Assembly: GCF_017562075.2 (NCBI RefSeq)
Contig: NC_054082.1
Location: 28,008,231-28,072,230, forward strand
Direction: 5' to 3'
DNA length: 64,000 nt
Origin: Anopheles merus
Taxonomy: Eukaryota; Arthropoda; Insecta; Diptera; Culicidae
The translations under genes and the position numbers were made by a program. Positions 24,301-35,600 of this stretch are shown here, piece by piece (positions within the stretch are counted from its first letter, which is position 1; every line of letters begins with the position of its first letter). The notes beneath the pieces are model-generated. The model was not told where the DNA came from, did no database searches, and saw only the letters and a program-made list of their open reading frames with translations.

Positions 24301-25174
24301 AAAAATCGCATCCCTTCCCTCACGACCGTGCTGATACAGGAGGTGGATCGGTTCGACAGGCTGCTGTCGATACTGCATGGCAGCCTGCGCGATCTGGAGA
24401 AAGCGATTCAAGGGTTTGTGGTAATGTCCGAAAGTTTAGAAACGATCTACCGTGCATTTGGCAACAATCAAGTACCGCAGGCGTGGCACTCGAAGGGATA
24501 CCTCTCGACAAAGACGCTGGCCAGCTGGGTGACCGATCTGCAGCATCGGATCGAGTACGTAAAAAATTGGTGCGTCAAAGGGTTGCCCATTTCTTCGTGG
24601 GTGTGTGGTCTGTTTTTCCCACAATCGTTCCTCACCGGCACATTGCAGACGTACGCCCGCAAGCATAACATACCGATCGATACGTTGCGGTTCGATTTCG
24701 AAATCATGAACGTAACGCTACATCAGTCGACCATTTACGAGGAGCGTTCGAAAAAGGTAATGTACATCACCGTGGCAAGCTGTTGGACTACTGTTATCAA
24801 CGCCTAAACGTCTTTTTCCGTTTTAGGATCCCGTGCAACTGTTTCACAACCTCAATCCTCCCAGTGATGGTGTTTTCATCCACGGTCTGTTCATCGAAGC
24901 AGGCCGTTGGGATCACAACGAGGGAGGACTGTGTGATGCCCGACACAGGGAGCTTATTGCTCATTTGCCCGTCGTTTGGTTAAAACCGTGCACGGATCTG
25001 ACCGTTGGGCGTCGATACGAAGCCCCACTGTACAAGACGAGCGTGCGGGCGGGTGTTCTATCAACGACCGGCCAATCAACCAACTTCGTTCTTTCAGTTC
25101 TGCTCGACTCGCAGCTTCCGTCCGATTACTGGATTCTACGGGGAACTGCACTCGTTACATTGATTACGGATTAA
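12393..25174 (+). CDS. DNAH6: Axonemal inner-arm dynein heavy chain, DNAH6 type
   Basis: Single-headed inner-arm motor of motile cilia and sperm flagella. Fourteen exons join in frame to about 3,944 residues: 12393-12472, 12544-12714, 12785-13236, 13320-13761, 13834-14468, 14544-16389, 16451-17727, 17789-18386, 18475-20838, 20901-21042, 21120-21856, 21940-22206, 22281-24756, 24827-25174. P-loops: AAA1 GPAGTGKT near 1278, AAA2 GPTGSGKT near 1559, AAA3 GDTGVGKS near 1901, AAA4 GVSGMGKQS near 2247. The stalk with microtubule-binding tip lies at about 2475-2775. The C-terminus has YKTSVRAGVLSTTGQSTNFV. The assignment to DNAH6 (Drosophila Dhc16F) rests on remembered blocks such as IFGMHENANI, YGGRVTD.WDQRCLR and a DYWI..G ending. 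DNAH3, 7 and 12 fit less well. The start codon is the least certain part. Confidence 0.88.
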
Positions 25175-25236
25175 TCACAGTAGAAGCTATAGTTTATGCT
25201 TGTAACGGAACTATCAAATTTTAATCGTTTTACTAT

Positions 25237-25242
25237 AATAAA
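25237..25242 (+). terminator. Candidate poly(A) signal of the dynein gene
   Basis: AATAAA 63 bases after the stop codon. The next gene, on the opposite strand, ends at 25263, so the two transcripts finish very close together. Confidence 0.65.
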
Positions 25243-25262
25243 TGCTATGTAGAGTTTAGAGT

Positions 25263-26063
25263 TCATTCACCATTTCCTAGCAGAGTGTTGATATTGGCCG
25301 TCACCTCGTTAACCGCTTTGACCGCATGCGGCGTGCAGTTGAGTATTTCGTTTGCGACTAGTTTTTGCAGCAATCTGCAACGAATGATCATATTGATCGT
25401 TAAGCTAACTGAGCCTCTTATACCACACATTGTTGGTAGTTGGTACTTACTCAGTTTTCGTTTGCATAGAACGCGCCTCGGCATGCTTCAGTTCGACGTT
25501 GTTTCGCTGGAACGGGCCGGTACGAATTTCAGCACACGCTTTCATTAGATGCAATTTGCGTGCTTTAAGCTGTGCTAGCTTTTCCGTCAATTCTTGACGT
25601 TCACGATCGAGCTGCAGATTGCGGTACTGCTCCTGAAATTGGGAAGCGGACAGCTCCTCTAGATTGCCACCGCAGTACCGTTTTGCTTTCTCCACAAACG
25701 GTCGCACTTGCTCGGTGATCTTGCTTTCGATGTACTTGCCGATCGCCATCCGTTCATGGTAGCTTATGTCCACGTTGCGTATGTGATCCAGTCCTGCGCA
25801 ACGGAGAACGATTGGTTGTAGTCCACAGATTCGTGCCAATCGTGCAAAGGAAGTATCAGGATGTACTTACCCAAAGGCAGTTCACCTTCGTGTTTGTACA
25901 CGGACAGTAGCGCCCGGCTCTCTATTGATATGGGAGCGTCGGATTGCTTGAGCAAGCCAATGATAAGCGAACTTCGGTAGTACTTCAGCAGTTCCTGGCG
26001 TAGCTCGTCATCTTGCGCCGCGTTCAGTTCGCTTTGATTCGGTAGGTAACGAGAATCTTCCAT
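25263..26063 (-). CDS. Small coiled-coil protein, function not recognised
   Basis: Three exons join in frame: 26063-25871, 25793-25451, 25374-25263, giving 215 residues. The start is the first ATG (MEDSRYLPNQ). The middle part is strongly helical and charged, with long heptad-like runs (DRERQELTEKLAQLKARKLH) typical of coiled coils. No signal peptide, membrane segment, Cys/His cluster or catalytic motif is visible. The gene is convergent with the dynein gene (88-base gap) and divergent from the zinc-finger gene. Size and helical character could fit a small augmin (HAUS4/Dgt4-like) subunit, but this is a weak guess from general character and not from a recognised motif. Intron phases and clean splice sites make it a real gene. 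Confidence 0.75.
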
Positions 26064-26554
26064 TTTGTCCAGAATTTATTTGCAGGCAGGCAGCTCACGC
26101 ACCTTTTGACGCGCGTTTTCGGAAACGTTTGTTTTGGTTTTGAACGGGGCTTCCGTTGGGTGCTGCGTGAAACAAGCCCCTATTGTGGGCGTCTTTTGAC
26201 ACAACAATATTACATTAAAATCTATTTTTTTAAATATATTTTCGTATGACAAAACGAAGTTAAAAATAATTCAAAGTTATTGATTTATTGCACAGAGCTA
26301 AACCATATATTTATTACTCTTTATCGATTGCTTGATACGGTTGTGCGTGAAAGCATCCCGTTTCTCTGAGCAATCTGTCATTTTGTGCATGCTGTCACAA
26401 CAACCACATCACAAACCGCATCAAAGCATAAACAAACGCCGTGTCGACGCCGCGCCAGAATGTGGCCTTTTTTAAACTAAATTCATTAATCTGCGCAAGT
26501 GGGCAAATCCGTCTTGCTTTGCTAATATTATTTAACTAGAAGGGATAGTAAAGC
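26064..26554. other. Divergent promoter region, coiled-coil gene / zinc-finger gene
   Basis: 491 bases between two start codons facing away from each other. AT-rich in the middle. No coding sequence or X-box recognised. Confidence 0.55.
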
Positions 26555-28259
26555 ATGGAAGGAGAAGTGATACTACCTGCCGCCTGTCGCTGCTGCCTGC
26601 TGGAAGACAAGGATATGGTTTATGTGTTCGACATTTTGGATGAATTTGAAATGAAAATCAGCGACCTAATCAGTCGAAATGGAGCAATAGAGGTAAGAAT
26701 TAACATGTGTCTTTGTTCGTGTTTTCAACACTGCACTTGGTTTATTTTTGCAGATACAAGAACGTGACGCCTTTTCCAAGCACATCTGTGGCAACTGTCT
26801 GAACGATCTGGCCATAGCTGAGCGTTTTGTGTTGCGCTGCCGCAAAACCAACGATCTGCTGATGAATCTTATCACAAGTGATGCACAGGAAGATGCGGAC
26901 GCGCTGGTGGTAAGAGATGACATACTTTCCGACACGTACTCGGAGGATGATGTATCTTACGTGGTCGAGGAATCCGAAGGCCGAGCAGCTTTGTATGAAG
27001 AAATCACCTTGGCGGAACAGCAATCCATCGACAGTTCTGAACACTACGACGACGAACCACCGAAAGTATTTGTGACGCAAAAAACTGGTAGTTCACAAAT
27101 AACCGGTGATACGTTGTTACAGCTGCAACATCAAGCAACCGTTCCTGTGGAGCAGTCTATGGAAGAGACGGTACAAGTGCAGCTGGATTATGAGCATGAA
27201 ACGATGAGCGCGATCGATACGATCATTACCGACGACACAATCGCGCTTTCCGATGGACTGTATGATGACATATTAGATGATGAATCTTTCAAACAGGGGG
27301 ACGAGGAACTGTACCATATAATGGACCAGGCAAATAGGGACGATGGTGTGGATGCGCTGCAAAGTGATAGTGGTGCCAGTACGAGGACGTTCGATTTTAA
27401 GTACAGTTGCGATCATTGTGGTGCCAGTTTTGTTACTTTGAAGCATTACGCGCGTCACTTGCAATTGCACAATATTTTAGCATGTGAAAAATGTTTAGAA
27501 ATGTTTAAAAGGTATGTTTTAACGGTAAACTTTACATCCTTTCGGAAACCGTTCGATAATCTTGATCTCTTTTACTTTAACAGTGAAGATGTACTAAAAT
27601 CCCACGAGAAATTGTGTTTACGGGATGCCAAACATCCCGCAGAAGGTGAAACTAGCAAACAAACGCCTGCAGTGACGACGGACCCTGGGTCCGGTGTGGC
27701 GCCACAGCAAAAAAAATCCCTCGTCTGCTCGTACTGCAGTAAACGGTGGATCTCGCAATCCGCTCTGACGATACATCTGCGCACGCACACCGGCGAACGC
27801 CCGTTCGGCTGTCGGTTCTGTGATAAGCGGTTCAAAACTGCATCAGCCATGGATCTGCACGAACGTCGCCACTCCGGTATGAAGCCGTACGCTTGTTCCG
27901 TGTGCGACAAACGCTTTACCGAGGGTAGCAACCTGAAGGTGCACATGTTGCAGCACACGAACGAGAAATCCCACGTCTGCACGGTATGCAACCGTGCTTT
28001 CGGGCGCGTCTTTCTACTCCAGCTGCACATGCGAACGCACACGGGCGAGAAACCGTACGTGTGTGAAGTGTGTGGCCGAAAGTTTACACAGCAATGCGAT
28101 CTAACAGCACACCGGCGCATTCACAGTGGCGACCGACCGTACGTTTGCAACCTTTGCGGGAAAAGCTTCACCAAGAGTAGCGCGCTGGGAACGCATCGCA
28201 GAAGCCATCAGAAACATTTGCTGAAAGGTGCAGATGAGCTGGACACGGACTACACGTAA
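26555..28259 (+). CDS. ZAD-C2H2 zinc-finger protein
   Basis: Probable sequence-specific DNA-binding nuclear protein of the large insect ZAD family. Exons 26555-26692, 26754-27511 and 27584-28259 join in frame to 523 residues. Residues 10-80 form the ZAD dimerisation domain, with Cys pairs CRCC and CGNC. A long acidic linker (about 85-275) follows. Then comes one C2H2 finger (YSCDHCGASF..HLQLH), one atypical C2HC finger split by intron 2 (CEKCLEMFK..HEKLC), and a tandem array of six canonical fingers with TGERPF/TGEKPY-type linkers ending in THRRSH. Target genes cannot be read from the sequence. ZAD proteins expand rapidly, so one-to-one orthology is uncertain and no symbol is given. The stop lies 21 bases from the stop of PIG-N on the other strand. 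Confidence 0.92.
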
Positions 28260-28280
28260 CACAGCTAAGGTTTGCCGCTG

Positions 28281-31200
28281 CTACTCAACCCTTTCTTTAT
28301 TGGTGTATGGAAGGCACTGTGAGGAGATCACATATGCTTGCGCTGGTCGCGTCCGATGAGTGCTCGTAGTGAGCGTTACGTCCGTTACGAAGCGGGCCAG
28401 TTCGTACATCATAATTACCACGATCGTGGTACACTCCAGGATGACGAAGTGTGATATGGAGGAGCCAATTTCCATCCACGAGCCTTTGTTTTTCACGAGG
28501 AAGAAAAAGTTCATACACATCCAATCGCACACCATCAGTGTGAGTGTGAACATTTTCGTCTTGGGTACCTGTGTGTGTGTGTGTGTTTAGAATCAACCGA
28601 GAGGGATGAAGAAAGAAAAGTGTTTTTTATCTTGTATTTATCCGTAACTTATTTATCCTTCAACTTGTCAATTGTCTTACCGAGCTGATGATGACCATGG
28701 CTTTCAAAACGCAGATAAGCAGCAGAACTGGTACTAATAATTTGAACACAATCAATGCCATCATGGTGAAGGGTGAAAACGTCGTGACGAAGCATCGGAC
28801 CCAGTTGGGATCAAACGAGCTTACGGTGGCCAAATTGCCCGTCCCAAAAAAGGATACAAGCAGAAATAGCATCTGTAAATATAGAAGAGAGATATGAGTA
28901 AAATTGTTCAATAGAAGCTTTTTCCCCAATCCGAATACGTACGAATCCAAACGTAAGGCGTGTATTTTTAAAATCGATGCTTCCTTCTGTCTGAGACGAT
29001 GAGGCAAAGTGGAAACTATCAAGCTGAAAAGGAATCACGGAAGGCGAAAATATAATTAATGGAAGACTTTTAACACGTGCTTCATTATCGTTTACCGCAA
29101 TTCTTTTGTTTCGCATACAGTTCTCCACATTAAGCCAAAGATAGAGCGTATAGCAGAAACACAGCAGGAACAAGGGCTCGTAGGAGAGCGACAGCATCAT
29201 GTAAGGGCCGCTCAGACCGCTGAACAATGCCAGCATACGATCCGACACGGAGGTACTCGTCGAATAGGGAGCCAACAAACCTAGTCCTTTAAGATAAGCA
29301 GTGTATGCATGATTGAGGGTAGAGGAATAAAAGCATTTCGAAGCATTACCTGAAAACACCCAACACAGCGATCTGCTCCATTGCGGTACAATTGCTGATG
29401 CTTGGATGAGAAAAATCAGGTAGAGCAAATTCGCTGCTTGGAGTAGTTGCATCAGCACAGCAATACTCTTGAACAAGGAAGTATGCTTCGAACGATGTAC
29501 AATCATCGTATTAACAGCCGTCCATGCGATGATCGATATGCACCTGCACACAAGGGGAATAGAATATTCATGGAAACGATCGCACGTAGCTTTGGACCGA
29601 TGCTACTCACAGCAGATACACATTAGAGCTGTCTCGTCCAATGGTTGGGAGTAAGAAAAATCCGGACAGAAGCAGATTGAACGCTATCCAATGCCGTACC
29701 ATCGAGCGATTGTTTGCATCCGATGGCTTCCTATAAAGGAGTGGTTTTACCACGAGCAAACAATGCACCCACAGCAACGGTGCTAACAATCTACGATCTA
29801 TAAACGCCCATACCTGTGCAGAAGCAATTAGAGCTGATTAAGAAGCAATTGGAATAGAAAGGAAAACAGGAACCTTACCAATGCTTCTGCGGCGATAATA
29901 AAACCAGCCGAGTACATCGCTGCTTTCCCCTGCAGCAGCGGTGCGTACTGGCGCCAGTGGGCTCCGATGTAGCCCCAAAGTACGACGGGAAGCACAAAGT
30001 ATAACACAACAACGGTCGGAGTGTTTTGTGCTACAACAAGAAACCAAAAAGGTAAGTTATTCATCCTTTTAGCTCAATAAGATATTTAATTAATGTACCT
30101 ACCTATATTAAAAATCATAACAGTTAGCGCAACGACCACTGCCGTTAATGCTACCGCTCGATTGAGGGCAAATATTCGGGTGTTAGTCGGTGTACACGTT
30201 TCCTTGGCAAGCAACAGCAACCAACCTAACATGGTCAGTGTGAGCGCGATGTACAGATGCGGTTTGTAGTAGGTTTGAAAATATTCGATAGCATTTAACG
30301 CCGTATCGATGAGCATTTTTGTTAGAGATTGCTGCAAGTATAGACGAGATATTTGGATATTTTTGCGAACTCCTAAAGTTATCCTTAGACACGCACCACT
30401 TCGGTGTAATCTTTCCGGAAATTTGCATCGGCAATCTCCGACTGCAGCGCTTCGATCAACACCTTCAAACTGGTCTGCTTTGTGCTCACCAACCATTGCA
30501 GCATTTTGCCCTCGGATTCCCGCTGCCAGTGATGGTATTGGGATAGTAGCTGTTCCGCATTATTACGCATTGCCCATGCTGCGTATTCCTAGTAAAGATT
30601 ATGATAGAAATATACAATTTTTCGAGACTCTCGAGACTCGAAACAATGCTTACCTCGGATACGTTCAGCAATGAACGTGGAAGCTTTCCTAAACTATTCT
30701 TTGGTACCGCAATGCCAAGCACTGCCGCCATCAGTGGTGCTGCATCTGCTTGGTTAAGGTGATGTACAGGGATGCTCTTCCCGTCCAACTCTAACGCATT
30801 GCTAAACGAGGGGAAATATATTAATATAAGTGATGAAATGAGCCAAACGCTCTGTATGTTCACCTATACTCAGACGCCGGGATCGCCTCCTCCCAATGCT
30901 TAAAACCTGCACCCCAAGCCAGAAATGGTGTTTCCGTTTCGTGCGGATGCCCTGCACCGTGCGACCCTTGATCGGTCATACCGTGGTCAGATGTGAAGAT
31001 GTACGCAGTCCGACCATCATTCTTGGTCGCGCGCTCTATCAGCCTCACGATGGATTCAATGCCTTTGTCGACGGTAATAAGATTTTCTGTAAATAATCTA
31101 TGGCAAAAGGTGCACAATGAACTCTTACAACACCATAATCGATGTATATTGCGCGTGCTTTTCTCACTCTGAGTGTGGCTTGTGAACGTGGCCAGCTGTA

Positions 31201-31957
31201 TCCAGTCCGAGTAAATGTAGAAAGAGTACAACTTTCTTCTGCGATAAAACTCCACCCTTCGTTTGTTGCTCTCCAGCCAGAAACTCTCGTACCCGGTCAA
31301 ACACCCATATGTCTAGCAGCGAGGTATTGGCCGATTGTGCGAAACTTTCATCGTTGCTATCGTACGCAGCCACGCGAACCCTTCCGGGGGTGGCACCGCG
31401 CGAAAACATGTGCACTATATCCGGACTGCCCCAGCAGTAGCTTACGCTCGACCGATTCAGCACAGAATCGAACTCGACCGGGTTCTCTTTCCATCCTCGA
31501 AACACTGCGCTTGGGTCTTCATAGACGCCTGTGGGGAATTAAAAGCAAGCGTTCACATCAAGAGTGTACGAGTGAGAGGGTGCATTTTTCCCTTACCTGC
31601 CAGTAATGCGGCATGGCCGGGGCGTGATTCAGTCGGTACTCGTGTGTTCGATATTCCAAACACGCCCTCCCGGAGAAGTGTGTTCCGCAAAAAGTTGGTA
31701 CGGTTCAGATCGTGCCGTAAAAACGATTCCGCTCTCAAACCATCACCCACGAATAGCACCAGTCTGAATTGAAGTCGCTTGCATTAGTTGAAACTGTTTC
31801 GCCACAAACAAGCCGGAACACCTTACCTATCCGCTGGTGGATGATCGTGCTCCGCACCATCCGGTAGCCCCTTCAGTATGGGCGATTGAAAGTGGATGTA
31901 GAAAATGGACAGAAGGAACAGAACATGAATCACCACTGGCAGCAAGAGTAGTTTCAT
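28281..31957 (-). CDS. PIGN: GPI ethanolamine phosphate transferase 1 (PIG-N)
   Basis: ER membrane enzyme that adds ethanolamine phosphate to the first mannose of the GPI anchor precursor. Fourteen exons join in frame to 920 residues (human about 931): 31957-31827, 31763-31597, 31528-31168, 31097-30864, 30801-30654, 30588-30397, 30331-30103, 30030-29879, 29813-29611, 29543-29350, 29286-29096, 29023-28943, 28872-28681, 28568-28281. A signal-anchor (MKLLLLPVVIHVLFLLSIFY) leads into the lumenal alkaline-phosphatase-superfamily domain, with VLFVGDGLRAE, TRVPTESRPGHAALLAG and the metal-site block TSDHGMTDQGSHGAGHP. A multi-pass membrane half follows, with FFGTGNLATVSSFDP and FFFLVKNKGSWMEIGSSISH, both family hallmarks. 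All junction phases agree. The last acceptor lies inside a CA microsatellite. The protein looks intact. Confidence 0.93.
28296..28301 (-). terminator. Poly(A)-type hexamer inside the PIG-N coding end
   Basis: AATAAA on the minus strand overlaps codons just before the PIG-N stop at 28283-28281. With the opposite gene ending 21 bases beyond, it may be the functional signal, giving a minimal 3' UTR. Confidence 0.35.
28570..28586. repeat. GT/CA microsatellite abutting a PIG-N splice acceptor
   Basis: On the minus strand the CA run ends in the AG of the last PIG-N intron, so the repeat takes the place of a normal pyrimidine tract. Confidence 0.8.
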
Positions 31958-32664
31958 GTTTTCTGCGTTTGCTTATCAATACTGAAGAAAGAGGACACTG
32001 GCAGCTACGAGTGGAGGTAGAGGAAATGCATTACACTGCTTGCCCCGTTCGAACTGATAAAATGAAAACAAACAAATCGCCGCTCAAAACAATTCCGCTA
32101 CCATAACTGTCAAATTGCGGCAGGTGAAAAACATAGAATGCTTCGATGTTTATTTTTTTGAAATGTAACGGCTTTGGCCACGTGACGAGCGAGGTTTCTT
32201 GTTTTAAAGCCATTAAAATTGCTTTTAAAAATTTTTTGAACTAGTTTAAACAATTTCATGAAAAAAACTCCAGAATCGTGAAGAAATCAACAAAAAATGT
32301 TAAAAATAATTGTGTTTTATTTCGTTGTAAACATTTGGCCATTTTCAACAACGCCCTTCGTGACGCTTAACAGTTAAAGTACATTTAGTTTTGTAGGTCG
32401 TTCGTCGTTCCATTGTTAAAGTACAGCATACACTGGTAAATAGTAAGATAGTAAGAGCAATAAACGCTATCAACTACATCAGTTAAACTCAAACGCGATG
32501 CAAAAGCATTCCATATTTCAAATAAACGCATTTCAATATGCGCTCACTGTTGAATGGCTCGAGGCGCGTGATGTTCTGTTCCGATTCTAACTCTTCTAAC
32601 TAAGCTAAGAGGCAGTACCAGTTGCTTCCCTTCACCGTCGCTATTTGTCCGACTTTACGGTGGC
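31958..32664. other. Intergenic region PIG-N / ABCC transporter
   Basis: Head-to-tail spacing on the minus strand: PIG-N promoter next to the ABCC 3' UTR. AT-rich. A minus-strand AATAAA lies at 32321-32316, about 344 bases after the ABCC stop. No gene seen. Confidence 0.55.
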
Positions 32665-35600
32665 TCACTGTGGCGCTTCCTTGCCAAACCGCCACGGGTT
32701 CGGCATCCCGTTCATGAGGTGCCGATTCGGGTCCATCTGCGCGTACGTTTCCGCGGCGATGCGCTTGAGAGATTCCGACTCGGACGGTCCCGTTGCTTCG
32801 ACCATATCCTTCAGGATGCCACCCTCCTGCTGGAGCAGTATGTGCGGAGTGTCAAACTCCCTCGCTTCACCGGCATCCATCACCAGTATGCGATCGGAAT
32901 CCATTACCGTGTGCAGGCGATGCGCAACCGTCAGCACCGTACAGTGCTTGAACTTCTCCCGGATTGTTTTCTGTATCAGTGCATCAGTCCTGGGTAAAAA
33001 AGAAAACAAAAATATGCGTTAGGCCCATTTCACAAGTGCTCGATGGGTTCACACTTACTGCGGATCCACGTTGGCCGTCGCCTCGTCAAGCACCAGTATT
33101 TTGTTATTGCGCAGAATTGCTCGCGCGAGACAGATTAGTTGTCGCTGGCCGACACTGAAGTTGGTGCCACCTTCCGTCACCATAAAGTCCAACCCACTGA
33201 TGGCGGACCGCAGCTCGACCTCGCCGATCGCACGCCACAGCATGTCGTCGTCGTACAGGCTGAACGGATCCAGATTGTAGCGTATGGTGGCGCTGAACAG
33301 TACCGGATCCTGCGGGATGATCGATATCTTCGAGCGTAACGCTTCCAGCGAAATCACACCCGTATCGATGCCGTCAATCATGATGCGCCCTTCGATGCGT
33401 GCCAACCGGAAGAGGGCCCCGATGAGGGACGATTTGCCGGCCCCGGTTCGACCGACGATTCCCACCTTCCACGTGGGTTCGATCACAAGCTCGAGGTTCT
33501 TGAGCACCGGCGGTGCATCCTGCTCGTAGCAGAGTGACATGTTGTGGAACTGAATCTGTCCCTTCCAGGGCCAGTCGCCCGGCGGCACCTTGGGTGGATC
33601 CGTCTCCGAAGCAATTTCCGTGTACTGTACGACACGCTCGACGGCCGTCATCTGCTGGATCGATTCCGTCGTTTGTCGGATACCGTACTGTACCATACCG
33701 GTGAGGATGAGTGCCTGCGAGATGGCTAACCCGACGTTTGCACTGTAGGTATCTGCAACGGTTAGGAGGAATGGGTTTAGAGTACCATGTGCTGGGATGA
33801 CCGTCCCGGTACGTACCTTGATGCAGCACAATGAAGCTGAACGTCACACAGGCCACGAACGCCGTACTGATGCAGTCAAGCCACAGCCCGAGAGCGGCAT
33901 TGCTGGACATCGTCAGCTGCCACACGGCCGTGTGAACGTTCTGCAGATCGTCGAACTCTTCGCGAATCTTCTCCTGAACACCGCTCGCACGGATGGTCGA
34001 CAGCCCGGAGAGTGTTGCGGACAGGTGGGAGAACACGGGACTACGGGCTGTTATAAAGTACAGGGAAATTAGTGTCTGTGCCACTATAACTAATTAGTAA
34101 CTCCACTTACTGATGCCTTCCAACCGCTTCATGTCTTGAATCGGGCGCAGATACAGCTTGAGTGCGATCGCGTACAGCAAAACGGCTCCCAGCAGTGGCA
34201 GCAGCAGCAGCGGGTTCACGATCGTAATCATCGTCAGTATACCCGTCATCACCAGCAGTATCTGGATGGCTTCGATCATCGCCTTCGGCAGCAGCTCGTC
34301 GATCGCGCCCATATCCTTCGAGAAGCGGTTCAAGATCCGCCCGGACGGGTTCGTGTCGAAGAAGCGCATCGGTGCGGTCAGCATGCGGGCGAACATGCGG
34401 TCGTGCAGATTGCGGGACGCTTTCATGCAGATGTTGAAAAACAGATACCCCCGGAAGATGGTGAACACGACCACGCCGATGATGATCACGCCGTACGTGT
34501 AGAGGAAATCGACCGTCGTGGTGGTAACGGCCCGTTCGTTCACCAGCCGCAGCTCTTCCTGCCGCGTCCAGTACGTGACGAAGTAGTCCGATCCGCTGAC
34601 GATCGCCTGCGAGAACAGCAGCATCAGGAAGGTGAACAGTAGCATCAGCACGTTGCCACCGGAGAGGAAGTACGTTGCCCAAATGCGCCACGAAATGGTA
34701 CCCTCTGCCTGGTCCTCCGCTACCTGGCGGCCAAGGTTGTCGGCCACACTTGACTAAAAATAAAATGCACATTTTTTAAAGACACTGCCACCCAAAAGGC
34801 GACGACTCTGTTTTGCTCTGCTTCCGACTTACCGCACAGGAGCTGGGTGTAACGCCACGCAACGAAACGGTACTTCCCTTCAGCAGCTTATACCCATCGA
34901 GCGTAACGCCATCAATGAAGGGAATCTCATCCTCCGGAATGTCCGCCGCCAGTACACTAACGTCTGCCCCGCCCTTCTCCGGCTCGCCGGACTTGAGCAG
35001 CTTGCCAAAGTCGACCTTTCCGTTCGCCAGCTCCGTGTACGTGCCCTGGGTCACGATTTTCCCTCCCTCGATGATCACGATCCAGTCGGCTTCCTTCAGG
35101 AAGTGTACCTGGTGCGTCACTAGCACCCGCGTAGCCTTCTGCTTCTGTGCCAGATAGCCGCGCGGACCGATCACCTCATCGAACAGATGCTTGCCGACGT
35201 GTGCATCGACCGCGCTGAGCGGATCGTCCAGCAAGTAGATGGACGCGTTGTTGTACACCGCCCGTGCCAAACTGACGCGAGCACGCTGACCCCCGGACAG
35301 GGAAGTGCCCCGTTCACCCACCACCGTTTTATCCCCATCCGGCAGCTGCTGGAAGTCGGTCGTGAGGGCACAGTGACGCACCACCGCCTGATACCGGTGC
35401 CGATCGTACGGCAAACCGAACAGAATGTTGTTCCGCACCGTGCCAGTAAACAGCCACGGCTCTTGCGAGCCGTACGACACGTCCCCGTTGATCGTGGCCG
35501 TGCCGTTCTGTATCGGCAGCTCACCGAGCAGCATCTGCAGCAGCGAGCTCTTGCCAGCACCGACCGGCCCAATAACGGCCAGCAACCGACCCGGCTCGAT

